DNA from: UBA4421 sp002704225 | GTDB taxonomy: Bacteria > Pseudomonadota > Gammaproteobacteria > Pseudomonadales > Azotimanducaceae | Assembly: GCA_902556425.1 (NCBI GenBank) | Contig: CACDWG010000005.1 | Location: forward strand, 62,001-126,000 | DNA length: 64,000 nt | Direction: 5' to 3' | In this document: positions 43,819 to 52,942 of the stretch, piece after piece | Numbering within the stretch: the first letter of the stretch is position 1 | Layout: each line of letters starts with the position of its first letter | Notes under the pieces: model-generated | Database searches by the model: none | The model's input: the letters and a program-made list of their open reading frames with translations, nothing else | What the model was told of the DNA's origin: nothing | Program-made: the position numbers and the translations under genes

Positions 43819-45429
43819 ATGAACACTCTTAAGACCCAAATCAATTCGCGATCCCAAGCCTTCAGCGACAATGTCGAACACATGCAGTCATTGGTCGATG
43901 ATCTGGCAACGCTGGTGGAGCGAATCAAACAAGGTGGCGGCGAGCGCTATCAGGCGCGACACCAAGCACGGGGCAAACTGCTGCCAAGAGATCGAGTCGA
44001 TTTACTGCTGGATCCCGGCTCGCCTTTTCTGGAATTTTCCCAGCTTGCGGCTCACGACATGTACGGCAAGGACGATGTGCCCGCAGCTGGCATCATCACC
44101 GGCATTGGTCGCGTCGCCGGCATCGAGTGCGTGATCGTCGCCAACGACGCCACGGTCAAGGGCGGAACCTACTACCCCGTCAGCGTTAAAAAACACCTTC
44201 GTGCCCAAGACATCGCGCGAGAAAACCACTTGCCGTGCCTCTATCTGGTGGATTCAGGCGGGGCCAATTTACCCAATCAGGACGACGTGTTCCCCGACAA
44301 AAATCATTTTGGTCGGATTTTTTTCAATCAAGCCAACATGTCGGCGGAGAACATTCCGCAAATCGCCGTGGTCATGGGCTCCTGTACCGCCGGCGGCGCC
44401 TACGTACCTGCCATGGCGGACGAGTCCATCATCGTAAAAAATCAGGGCACAATTTTCTTGGCCGGACCGCCTCTGGTAAAAATGGCGACGGGCGAGGAAG
44501 TTAGCGCGGAAGCGCTGGGTGGTGCCGATGTCCACAGTCGCGAGTCCGGCGTCACCGATCACTACGCGAACAACGACAGCCACGCCCTCGATCTTGCTCG
44601 TGCTGCCGTCGCTAGGCTCAACCGGGTCAAACCGGTCAACATGGACGTAGTCGATACCGTCGAGCCCTTGTATCCCGCCAGCGACCTCCTCGGCATCGTG
44701 CCGAAGAACGTTCGAGAACAGTACGATGTCCGAGAAATCATCGCCCGAGTCTTCGACGGCTCGGCATTTGATGAATTCAAAGCGCTATATGGCCAAACCC
44801 TCGTCTGCGGCTTCGCTCGCCTCTATGGGTACCCCGTAGGCATTGTCGCCAATAATGGCGTGCTGTTCGCCGAATCGGCGCAAAAAGGCGCGCACTTCAT
44901 AGAGCTGTGCGCGCAGCGAAAAATCCCGCTGATCTTTTTACAAAACATCACGGGCTTTATGGTGGGCAAACAGTATGAGACTGGTGGCATCGCCAAACAC
45001 GGCGCCAAGATGGTCACCGCTGTGGCCTGTGCCAAGGTGCCCAAGCTGACGCTGATCGTCGGCAATTCCTATGGTGCAGGCAATTACGGTATGTGCGGAC
45101 GAGCCTACGATCCTAACTTTTTGTTTATGTGGCCGAATGCCCGCATATCGGTCATGGGTGGCGAGCAGGCCGCCGGCGTGTTGGCTCAGGTAAGGCGCGG
45201 TCAGATCGAGGGCAGTGGCGAGGCGTGGTCCGCCGAGGATGAAGCCTCCTTCAAACAACCCATCATCGACGACTTCGAGGCTCAGGCGCACCCCTATTAC
45301 GCCAGCGCCCGACTTTGGGACGACGGCGTCATCAACCCCATCGATACCCGGCGCGTGCTCGGTCTGGCACTGTCTGCATCGCTCAACAAACCCATAGCCG
45401 AGACTCGTTTCGGCGTGTTCAGGATGTAA
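43819..45429 (+). CDS. liuB: 3-Methylcrotonyl-CoA carboxylase beta subunit
   Basis: 536 aa carboxyltransferase. It transfers CO2 from biotin to 3-methylcrotonyl-CoA in leucine breakdown. The acetyl-CoA-carboxylase-like core is clear: NHLPCLYLVDSGGANLPNQ, VMGSCTAGGAYVPAMADE, GGEQAAGVLAQV. Length fits MCC beta (about 535). ATG at 43819 after AAGGA. Together with the next gene it makes MCC; the specific substrate follows from the LiuR context. Confidence 0.93.
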   Translation: MNTLKTQINSRSQAFSDNVEHMQSLVDDLATLVERIKQGGGERYQARHQARGKLLPRDRVDLLLDPGSPFLEFSQLAAHDMYGKDDVPAAGIITGIGRVAGIECVIVANDATVKGGTYYPVSVKKHLRAQDIARENHLPCLYLVDSGGANLPNQDDVFPDKNHFGRIFFNQANMSAENIPQIAVVMGSCTAGGAYVPAMADESIIVKNQGTIFLAGPPLVKMATGEEVSAEALGGADVHSRESGVTDHYANNDSHALDLARAAVARLNRVKPVNMDVVDTVEPLYPASDLLGIVPKNVREQYDVREIIARVFDGSAFDEFKALYGQTLVCGFARLYGYPVGIVANNGVLFAESAQKGAHFIELCAQRKIPLIFLQNITGFMVGKQYETGGIAKHGAKMVTAVACAKVPKLTLIVGNSYGAGNYGMCGRAYDPNFLFMWPNARISVMGGEQAAGVLAQVRRGQIEGSGEAWSAEDEASFKQPIIDDFEAQAHPYYASARLWDDGVINPIDTRRVLGLALSASLNKPIAETRFGVFRM

Positions 45430-45431
45430 TC

Positions 45432-47447
45432 ATGTTTCATAAAATCCTTATCGCCAATCGCGGAGAAATAGCGTGCCGGGTGATCCGCACCGCCAAACAC
45501 CTTGGCATCGAAACCGTCGCTATTTTTTCCGATGCAGACCGCAATGCTTTACATGTCACCTTGGCCGATGAAGCCGTTCATATTGGCGGTTCCGCGCCAG
45601 CAGATTCTTATCTGCAAATGCAGCGCATCATCGATGCAGCCAAAACCACAGGCAGTCAGGCCATTCACCCGGGCTACGGTTTTTTGTCCGAAAACGCCGC
45701 CTTCTGCGAACTCTGTGCAGCCAATGAGCTGGTGTTTATCGGCCCGCCGGTAAACGCCATTGAAGCCATGGGCTCTAAGGCTGCGGCCAAGCAAATCATG
45801 CAGCGCGCCGACGTGCCTCTGTTACCCGGGTATCACGGTGACGATCAAGACACCACCAAACTCCAACAGGCGGCAAACGACATGGGCTATCCCGTGTTGC
45901 TCAAAGCCGTCGCCGGTGGCGGCGGCAAGGGCATGCGACAGGTGCACGAGGCAGGGGCATTCACCGAAGCCTTGGCTGCAGCCAAACGCGAAGCTTTGGC
46001 CGGTTTTGGCAACGATGACATGCTGGTGGAAAAATACTTGGAGCATGCCCGGCATGTCGAGGTGCAAGTGTTCTGCGACAGCCATGGCAATGGCGTGTAT
46101 TTATTTGAGCGTGATTGTTCCGTTCAGCGCAGACACCAAAAAATCATCGAAGAGGCGCCTGCACCGAATCTCAGCAACAGCCTGCGCCAACAAATGGGCG
46201 AAGCCGCCCTTCGCGCGGCATCGGCTGTCGGCTACGTGGGCGCAGGTACCGTGGAATTTTTGTTAGACGCCGGCGGCGGCTTCTACTTTATGGAGATGAA
46301 CACGCGCCTTCAGGTAGAACATCCAGTAACCGAAATGATCACCGGGACTGACCTCGTGGCATGGCAGCTTCAAGTGGCGAATGGCGAGCCATTACCCAAA
46401 AACCAGCAAGAACTGAGCATCACCGGCCATGCGCTAGAAGCGCGCGTCTATGCGGAAAATCCAGAGAACGACTTTCTTCCAGCGGCAGGCAGTTTGTGGC
46501 GTTTGCTGCAACCCGAGCAGAACGCCCATATCCGGATCGATACAGGCGTTATCGAAGGTGATGACATCGGCGTATTTTATGACCCAATGATCGCCAAACT
46601 GATCGTCTGGGGGGAAAACCGAGAGATTGCGCTGCAACGCATGAAGCAGGCTCTGAGTCGATACCGTATCGCTGGCGTCATCACCAACATCGACTTCCTC
46701 AAACGATTGGTGACCAACGAAGCCTTCACAGCGGCGGAGCTGCGCACGGACTTTATCGAACAAAATCACGCATCGCTTTTTGCGCGCGCCTCCAACACGC
46801 TTCCCGTCGCACTGGCACAGATTGCCTTGTACCTGATGCTTGCACCCAATCCTGCGAGCTCTCACGCGCAGACCGCAGACCCAACATCACCGTGGCTCCT
46901 GCAAGATGCTTGGCGCATGAACGCGCCGAGTCAGTGGCAGCAAACCCTGTTGGTTGGCGCGGACGAGCATGGCGTCACAGTAAACCGCACAGCCCAGAAC
47001 GAATACCACGTAGTCGCAGCGGGCGAGACGTTTCAGGCAACCGCTGATCTTGTCGGCGAACGCCTAGAATGCACGTTAAACGGTCATCGGCAAACAGCGG
47101 AAGTGTTCGAACGAGGACTCAAAGGCAGCAGGGACTTGATGCTGTTCAGTGGCGAACACTCTTTCGCGTGTCAAACCAAGCCCTTGGATCTGGGGGAAGC
47201 CACCGATGTATCCAGCGGCACGGGCTTCAAAGCGCCCATGAATGGCACCGTGGTTGCGTTGTTCGCCGAACCGGGTCAACAGGTAGACGCCGGTACCACT
47301 CTCGCGGTTATGGAAGCCATGAAGATGGAGCATGCCATCAAGGCGCCCACCGCAGGCACCGTGACCGATGTCTTCTACGGCATCGGTGACTTGGTTGATG
47401 GCGGTGCGGACCTGCTGACCTTCGAGGCTGCGGACCCCACCGACTGA
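45432..47447 (+). CDS. liuD: 3-Methylcrotonyl-CoA carboxylase alpha (biotin) subunit
   Basis: 671 aa from ATG at 45432, two bases after the liuB stop. MFHKILIANRGEIACRVIRTA opens the biotin carboxylase domain; KAVAGGGGKGMRQV is the ATP loop, EMNTRLQVEHPVTEM the active site. The C-terminal biotin domain holds AMKMEH with biotinyl Lys631. No other liu gene (isovaleryl-CoA dehydrogenase, methylglutaconyl-CoA hydratase, HMG-CoA lyase) lies in the window. Confidence 0.94.
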   Translation: MFHKILIANRGEIACRVIRTAKHLGIETVAIFSDADRNALHVTLADEAVHIGGSAPADSYLQMQRIIDAAKTTGSQAIHPGYGFLSENAAFCELCAANELVFIGPPVNAIEAMGSKAAAKQIMQRADVPLLPGYHGDDQDTTKLQQAANDMGYPVLLKAVAGGGGKGMRQVHEAGAFTEALAAAKREALAGFGNDDMLVEKYLEHARHVEVQVFCDSHGNGVYLFERDCSVQRRHQKIIEEAPAPNLSNSLRQQMGEAALRAASAVGYVGAGTVEFLLDAGGGFYFMEMNTRLQVEHPVTEMITGTDLVAWQLQVANGEPLPKNQQELSITGHALEARVYAENPENDFLPAAGSLWRLLQPEQNAHIRIDTGVIEGDDIGVFYDPMIAKLIVWGENREIALQRMKQALSRYRIAGVITNIDFLKRLVTNEAFTAAELRTDFIEQNHASLFARASNTLPVALAQIALYLMLAPNPASSHAQTADPTSPWLLQDAWRMNAPSQWQQTLLVGADEHGVTVNRTAQNEYHVVAAGETFQATADLVGERLECTLNGHRQTAEVFERGLKGSRDLMLFSGEHSFACQTKPLDLGEATDVSSGTGFKAPMNGTVVALFAEPGQQVDAGTTLAVMEAMKMEHAIKAPTAGTVTDVFYGIGDLVDGGADLLTFEAADPTD

Positions 47448-47449
47448 AA

Positions 47450-47926
47450 TCAGGCAACCTGATGCTGTTTCAGCGCTCCGATGGTCTCTATACAGGCGTG
47501 AGCGGCCTCGGCCCCTTTGGCGAAGAAGTGTTCCCGGAAAAATTCCGGCTGCCCGTCGCTGAGGAAATCTTGGGGGGTCAAAACCGCAGAAAACACCGGA
47601 ACGCCGGTATCCAGCTGCACGCGCATCAGACCGTCGATCACAGCGCTGGAGACAAATTCGTGCCGGTATATGCCGCCATCGACGATCAGACCACCGGTAA
47701 CAATCCCCGCATACTGACCACTGCTGGCGAGGATTTTCGTGCGCAAGGGAATTTCGAAGGCGCCGGGCACTTCGAACAAATCGACGTCGCGGTTATCCAA
47801 CTCTGCATGAGTTCGTAAGAAAGAATCACGTAGCTGATCGACAATGTCGCGGTGCCAGCAGGATTGCACAAAGGCAATTCGCGTACGGGACGTGGTTTCG
47901 GAGAAATTGTTACTGAAGGTATTCAT
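47450..47926 (-). CDS. ribH2: 6,7-Dimethyl-8-ribityllumazine synthase, type II
   Basis: 158 aa from ATG at 47924-47926; a longer in-frame start extends into the leader. It condenses 3,4-dihydroxy-2-butanone 4-phosphate with the ribityl-pyrimidine in riboflavin synthesis. IVDQLRDSF, FEVPGAFEIPL, LIVDGGIYRHEFV (active-site His) and VQLDTGVPVFSAVLTPQDF match the decameric RibH2 type of alphaproteobacteria better than the common RibH1. It ends two bases from the convergent liuD stop. An FMN riboswitch precedes it, so it is shut down by FMN. Confidence 0.9.
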   Translation of the reverse strand: MNTFSNNFSETTSRTRIAFVQSCWHRDIVDQLRDSFLRTHAELDNRDVDLFEVPGAFEIPLRTKILASSGQYAGIVTGGLIVDGGIYRHEFVSSAVIDGLMRVQLDTGVPVFSAVLTPQDFLSDGQPEFFREHFFAKGAEAAHACIETIGALKQHQVA

Positions 47927-48014
47927 CTGTTGCTTGCCTATCGTTGGGTTACACAACAGGGCAACAAGGAGATAAACCTTCACAGCCACTGGGACGTGTC
48001 GGTAGCAAACCTCA

Positions 48015-48187
48015 TTCTCATAACCAGACTTTAACTGTCGGCCCCGGAATCTAACCGGGTCTGCTGTCCCCTCGAACCCGCCTCAAACGAGGAAGTCACC
48101 GAGAGCGCCCGCGGGCTACGCGTTGCTGACCCTTTGAGTCATTCGACGCGATTACCGCCGGTGGGGACTTTCACCCCGCCCTGAGAA
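48015..48187 (-). promoter_or_regulatory. FMN riboswitch (RFN element) controlling ribH2
   Basis: On the minus strand the leader shows the conserved RFN core: CTCAGGGCGGGGTGAAAGTC, then CCCCACCGGCGGTAATC, AGCCCGCGGGC, and at the 3' end GCCGACAGTTAAAGTCTGG; TTCTC (48187-48183) pairs with GAGAA (48019-48015) as the closing helix P1. FMN binding would fold it and repress expression. The 88 bp between it and the ATG at 47926 show no clear terminator, so repression is probably at translation. Confidence 0.95.
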
Positions 48188-48209
48188 CTCGCCACTTGGG
48201 CGAAGCTCC

Positions 48210-48238
48210 ACTATACGAAGGAACGCACGCTTTGACAA
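48210..48238 (-). promoter_or_regulatory. Sigma70 promoter of ribH2
   Basis: Minus strand TTGTCA (48238-48233), 17-base spacer, TATAGT (48215-48210), close to consensus. The start point would be near 48203, just before the riboswitch. It sits directly after the stop of the RND gene at 48243. Confidence 0.85.
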
Positions 48239-48242
48239 TCCA

Positions 48243-50810
48243 CTAAGCATTGGTCTGATCCGCCGCAAACCACCGGAGCAATATTGGCATCAACACCAAA
48301 CTGGTGACTAAGAGCACACTGATGGCAATTGATAGCAAGATACCAATGGAAGCGGCACCCAGGTGGGGGCTCAGGCTGAGAGAACAGAAGGTTCCCACTG
48401 TCGTCAAGCCGCTGATCATCACAGCCCTTCGAATGGCCGGATCCAGTCCCCTCGCACCCCCTTGTCCCTGAGTGTGCCGATGCACAACGTGAATACCGGT
48501 ATCGACGCCAAGCCCCAAAATCAACGGCACCATTAGAATATTTGCCATGTTCAGGCTGATGTTCATCACAACGCAGAATGCGAACGTCAGAATCACTGTC
48601 ACCCCGATGGGGATAAACACCAGCAACGGCAACTTCCAGCCCCGAAAATAAACCGTGAGCAATAGAAAAATAAAACCAAACGCAGTCGCCACCGCCTGTT
48701 GAAACGACTGGATCACCACCCCACCAACGCCCCACTCGACCACACTCCTGCCGGCGACATTCGGCGCAACGGCGGAGACCTCAGCAATAAAGGCGTCCGT
48801 GGCATCTCGGTCATTGAGCTGGGACGCTGGATTGACCGAGACCAAGTGCTGACCACTCGGCGCCACCAATTGCTGACGAAAGTACACGGGCACGTCGGCG
48901 AGGCCAAAGGGCTCGACGACCAGCAGCCTACGAAACTCCGCCAGCGACAGAGGAAACTGCTGAAACATTTGCTGCTCGAAAGCAGCGAGTTTCGGCTGGT
49001 CTAGCACCAGACGTTGCGCCGACTCCAGTACTTTTTGTGCCTCCTCTGCTGCACTGTCGGGTAGCTCTACGACCACCTCTTTCAGATACTCGAGGGCAAG
49101 GGCCGTCAGTTCCGTATCGATTGCTCCACGCTGTTCCGGTGGGGCGATCTCTTCCAGCAAGACGGACTGCCTGACCAACAGCGCCATCTTTTCTGATTGT
49201 TCTGACGGCACGAAGTCTGCCGGGGTACTCACGGCACTGACCGACGGCAGTCCCAGCAACTTTTCTTTGAGCAGCGCCGCATGATCACCGTCGTCGGCAA
49301 GAACATGCACACTGTAATCCGTTGTTTGCTGATCTTGCTGCAGCGCCAACAGTGCCTGCATGGCAGGAGACTGTGCATCGCGCATGGCCAGTACGCTGTA
49401 GTCGAAGCGCAGATCCTTAGCCAGCCATAGCGAAGACAGGGACACAGCAACAAAGACTCCCACAACCCAAGGGTCCGGGATGCCGTCAATACGCGAACGT
49501 ATCCGACTGAAAACTGCAGTAAATGCCGTTATTTCCATCGGCTTCCGAGAAACTGGTGGCCAGCGCAGCAACACCGCTGGAATAATGGACAGCGTCAGTG
49601 CGAAGGCAATCACAATGCCGCCGGCGGCAATCACACCCAACTCGGCTAGGCCTCGATAAGCCGTTGGCAGGAATGCCAGAAAACTCACCGCAGAAGTCAC
49701 CGTACACAGAGCCAAGGCCGGCCCGGTATCGTGCAGCGCCTGCCCTAGGGCTGTGCTTAGTTCTTGGTCGAGATTTGCCTGCACACGCAGCGTAAAATGC
49801 GCGGCGAAATCGACACCCAAACCAAAAAACAGCACGACGAAGATCATCGACAACGTGTTCAACTCGCCCACCGCCAAGGTGGCAAAGCCCAGCGTCAGGC
49901 TGATACCCATGGCCAGCATAATGCATATCGCAAGCAGGATCGGACCGGAGCGGATGCCCAGAGCCACGATGCAGAGCAAAAAAATCAGCGACACCAAACC
50001 CGCCCGTTCGATGCCGCTTAAGGCAGCCCCCATCTCTTCATGAGCGAGCACGACCTCACCAGTCAGTGCCACCTCAACACCGACGGGAGGGGGATATTTA
50101 TCGATTGCCCCCTGCAATGCTGAGACGATGGCAGCATTCGGCAGGGCGGCGTCCAGCCGTTGTTCCGCACTCACCAGAATGAGCTCAATATGCCCGTCAC
50201 CCGCTGGCTCCAGCGGGTAATGACTCTTAAAGTCCAGATCGCCACCTGCTACCCCGTCCAATACCGACTCAAGCGAAATAGGCAGCACTTGACCGGGATT
50301 AGCGCTGACAAAATCCGCGTAAGTTAGGAGCACGTTTGCCAGGCTGGCTTCATCCATCAATCGCAGCAGCGAACCTTGATTGTAGCTCGCACCGTCGAGC
50401 CACTCCTGCAGCTGGGGCAAGCTCAGAAAATACGGTTTAGCGTCAGCGACAAAGGGGTCAATCCCCGGGGCGAATACAGTGTCCATGGGCAGACGCGCGG
50501 CCAGCTCACGCACATAGCCTTGCAGCTGCGGATAATCATCCGAGCGAGCAACGATTACTGCCGTTTGCTGAAACTGGGGAAAAGCGGCCTTGTACCGTTC
50601 GTTGTCCTGATACCAGCTAAGCGAATCCGATGGTTTGATCAGCTTACTCAGATCCGAGTTCAATGCGCCATACTGGTTAAAGCACCACAACGACAGCAAC
50701 GAGAGCAGCGTACCCAGCGCTAGCACAGAGCCCGTTCGCTGACACAACCAGGCAATCCAAGCGTTGCCGACAAGCCGTGATCTTCTATCGTCTTCAGACA
50801 CCAAGCTCAT
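48243..50810 (-). CDS. HpnN-like MMPL/RND lipid exporter
   Basis: 855 aa inner-membrane pump. An N-terminal helix (about 25-45), a large periplasmic domain, a six-helix MMPL bundle (about 270-420, containing IFVVLFFGLGVDFAAHF) and a second domain pair with LILGLGVDTGIHVVHRH (about 750). Length and GVDFAxHF/GVDTGIHVVHRH match HpnN, which moves hopanoids to the outer membrane in some bacteria, and MMPL lipid pumps. It ends a compact gene run on the minus strand; its ATG overlaps the glycosyltransferase stop (ATGA). Cargo inferred to be a lipid; not proven. Confidence 0.78.
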   Translation of the reverse strand: MSLVSEDDRRSRLVGNAWIAWLCQRTGSVLALGTLLSLLSLWCFNQYGALNSDLSKLIKPSDSLSWYQDNERYKAAFPQFQQTAVIVARSDDYPQLQGYVRELAARLPMDTVFAPGIDPFVADAKPYFLSLPQLQEWLDGASYNQGSLLRLMDEASLANVLLTYADFVSANPGQVLPISLESVLDGVAGGDLDFKSHYPLEPAGDGHIELILVSAEQRLDAALPNAAIVSALQGAIDKYPPPVGVEVALTGEVVLAHEEMGAALSGIERAGLVSLIFLLCIVALGIRSGPILLAICIMLAMGISLTLGFATLAVGELNTLSMIFVVLFFGLGVDFAAHFTLRVQANLDQELSTALGQALHDTGPALALCTVTSAVSFLAFLPTAYRGLAELGVIAAGGIVIAFALTLSIIPAVLLRWPPVSRKPMEITAFTAVFSRIRSRIDGIPDPWVVGVFVAVSLSSLWLAKDLRFDYSVLAMRDAQSPAMQALLALQQDQQTTDYSVHVLADDGDHAALLKEKLLGLPSVSAVSTPADFVPSEQSEKMALLVRQSVLLEEIAPPEQRGAIDTELTALALEYLKEVVVELPDSAAEEAQKVLESAQRLVLDQPKLAAFEQQMFQQFPLSLAEFRRLLVVEPFGLADVPVYFRQQLVAPSGQHLVSVNPASQLNDRDATDAFIAEVSAVAPNVAGRSVVEWGVGGVVIQSFQQAVATAFGFIFLLLTVYFRGWKLPLLVFIPIGVTVILTFAFCVVMNISLNMANILMVPLILGLGVDTGIHVVHRHTQGQGGARGLDPAIRRAVMISGLTTVGTFCSLSLSPHLGAASIGILLSIAISVLLVTSLVLMPILLRWFAADQTNA

Positions 50811-51967
50811 GGCACGCTGTCCACAGCAGACAAAACATCCGTATAGATTTCCGCCAGCATTTGAACCGAACGTTCATGATGACGAGTTCGGGCAATCTCT
50901 CGGTTTTGCAAGCCCGCAGCCGTGCGTACTGCCTGACTGTCGAGTATGGCATCGAGCTTAAGCGTCAGTTCTGCTGCGTCGTTCATCGTATAAGTGGCTT
51001 CTTCAGCCGTGACGAATTCGGGTACGGCGCTGGTGCTGGATTTGTTAACCAGCACAGGACAACCCGCAGCCATTGCTTCCAGTACCGACATACCTTCAAG
51101 CTCTACCGCACTGGTTTGCACGAACAGATCGGCTGTTTGATAGAGCCCTTTGAGACGCTCATCTGACACACGGCCAATCTCGGCATTCACACTCAAATCG
51201 TCAGCAAGCGCCGCGAGCTTTTCTTGCTGTGGACCGGTGCCTGCCAGTGTCAGACGTATGTTTTTACTGTGTTTGCTGGCAGCCACCGCATGCAACAATT
51301 GGGGCTGCTGCTTTTCCTTCGCCAAACGACCGACGCTCACCACATCGTAAGGAGGCGCGTCTTTAGCCGAATCGCGTTGAAGAAAAAAGGCCTCTGTCAC
51401 GCCGTTGGACAGCACCGAAACGGATTTTTTCAGCCCGGCATCCTGAAGCAAGTCCGCAGCAAACTGCGACGGTGCGATCACTCGGTCCGCACGACTGTAA
51501 AAGCGCCAGACAAAAAATTTGTACAGCACTCTCGTCAGCCACGGCGACGACAAACCCAAATTACTCAGAATATTCTCGGGCTGCACGTGAAAGGACATAA
51601 CAACAGGCTTACCTTGCCTACGCGCTTCAGCGATGGCCCCATGCCCAAGAAAAAACGGGAACTGCACATGCAGCAGATCAGCATAGGAGATCACCTGCTG
51701 CAATCGCTTTCGATTCGGCAAAGCCAAGGGCGCCTTCATTCGGTCAAGGATAAAATTGATGCCAGGAATTCGCAGCGGCACAAACCCGATGCACTGTTTG
51801 TCTATCGGATCGTCAGACCCCTCGGCGATTAACAAACGGAAATCAAAACGGTTCTTCAGCGCCGCAACAAAGCGCCTAGTGGATACCACCGTGCCATTAA
51901 ACGGATGGAACCATGGATCAATGACCATGGCGATTCGAGGTTTGGGAATCTTAAGCTCTTTCTCCAA
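50807..51967 (-). CDS. GT4-family glycosyltransferase
   Basis: 386 aa from a TTG at 51965-51967 with AGGA further upstream. The N-terminal domain has WFHPFNGTVVSTRRF, an acceptor loop; the C-terminal nucleotide-sugar domain has VSVGRLAKEKQ and ELEGMSVLEAMAAGCPVLV, with the family's ExxxxxxxE motif. It resembles digalactosyl- or mannosyl-transferases that glycosylate lipids. Coupled to the RND gene, so it likely glycosylates what is exported. Sugar and acceptor unknown. Confidence 0.85.
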   Translation of the reverse strand: MEKELKIPKPRIAMVIDPWFHPFNGTVVSTRRFVAALKNRFDFRLLIAEGSDDPIDKQCIGFVPLRIPGINFILDRMKAPLALPNRKRLQQVISYADLLHVQFPFFLGHGAIAEARRQGKPVVMSFHVQPENILSNLGLSSPWLTRVLYKFFVWRFYSRADRVIAPSQFAADLLQDAGLKKSVSVLSNGVTEAFFLQRDSAKDAPPYDVVSVGRLAKEKQQPQLLHAVAASKHSKNIRLTLAGTGPQQEKLAALADDLSVNAEIGRVSDERLKGLYQTADLFVQTSAVELEGMSVLEAMAAGCPVLVNKSSTSAVPEFVTAEEATYTMNDAAELTLKLDAILDSQAVRTAAGLQNREIARTRHHERSVQMLAEIYTDVLSAVDSVP

Positions 51968-52008
51968 AGTGAGTCTTTTCCTTTTTCTCGTTTAGCCGCA
52001 CAGACGGC

Positions 52009-52911
52009 CTACTGGCTTGCTCCCGGCGCGATATCGGACACCTGGTACTCTTTGATTGGCATGATCAGCTTATGCCACGTACTGGGCTCTATAGGTCCAG
52101 AGCCCACCGCCATTGCCCGGTTATCCGAAAACGTACCAAACACGCGATCCCAGACAATGGCTGCGCAACCAAAATTCGTATTGCTTTCCACTAAATCCAG
52201 CGAATGATGGCAAATATGATATTGGTTGGTGGTAAACAGCCAGCCAATGACGCGACTGTTCATCGCTACATTACAGTGGGCGATACTCGCTTGTGTGATC
52301 AGCAGCAATGAAGCGCCTAGGGTCGCCGCACCGATACCAAACGTTAGTTCCAGCAAGGCTCCCGGCAGCAGCAGAAAAAAATACTCTAACGGATGGTTCA
52401 AGCCAAAATTCAACGCCCCAAGTTTTTGGAAGGCGTGATGGGCGCCATGACCAGAGACTCGCCAGATGACAGAAAATTGGTGCTCCGCTCGGTGCACCCA
52501 GTACCACAACAATTCGTTGAGAAAAAATAACGCGAACATCTGAGCTAATAACGGCCAATGGTGGGGCCAAATGTCGATGCCGAGATTCTCGCGCAGCGCT
52601 TCAAGGGGCGGACTCAGCACCTGAGTATAAAAGTCGCCTACCGAACCGGACACCATAAACAGCAGCAAAACCATCACGACGCTTAATGACTTCTGCTTAC
52701 CCTTGATTCGCCATTCGGTTCTGGCCGGGTACAGATGCTCAAGCACCCCTAACACCAATTGCACGGCCAAAATACAGCCGACATAGAGGGCTGGATTCGT
52801 TGGCTGGGACAGCCAAAGGCCGATAACAGCCAACAAAACTGCTGGCTGAAGACCAAAATACAGCACGCGGGCTATCGAACTGTTCGGCATAACCGACTGA
52901 CCGTGAGACAT
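52009..52911 (-). CDS. Sterol desaturase/fatty acid hydroxylase-family protein
   Basis: 300 aa multi-span membrane di-iron oxygenase. The three His clusters are visible: HRAEH (about residue 140), HGAHH (about 155) and HICHH (about 232). Several hydrophobic helices flank them. ATG at 52909-52911 with AAGGAG seven bases upstream. Hydroxylates or desaturates a lipid chain or isoprenoid. Directly upstream of the glycosyltransferase (41 bp) and downstream of the NTF2-like gene, so lipid tailoring before glycosylation is a reasonable inference. Confidence 0.85.
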   Translation of the reverse strand: MSHGQSVMPNSSIARVLYFGLQPAVLLAVIGLWLSQPTNPALYVGCILAVQLVLGVLEHLYPARTEWRIKGKQKSLSVVMVLLLFMVSGSVGDFYTQVLSPPLEALRENLGIDIWPHHWPLLAQMFALFFLNELLWYWVHRAEHQFSVIWRVSGHGAHHAFQKLGALNFGLNHPLEYFFLLLPGALLELTFGIGAATLGASLLLITQASIAHCNVAMNSRVIGWLFTTNQYHICHHSLDLVESNTNFGCAAIVWDRVFGTFSDNRAMAVGSGPIEPSTWHKLIMPIKEYQVSDIAPGASQ

Positions 52912-52942
52912 CGTTTACTCCTTGGCGCCAGATCTAACGCGT

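Noticed and set aside
45315..45431. Upstream start for liuD inside liuB
   Set aside because: It reads out of frame over the liuB end; MFHKILIANRGE at 45432 is the normal N-terminus of biotin carboxylases.
48211..48735. Minus-strand open frame across the end of the RND gene
   Set aside because: It is out of frame with the RND gene, which has clear motifs in the same stretch, and contains low-quality sequence.
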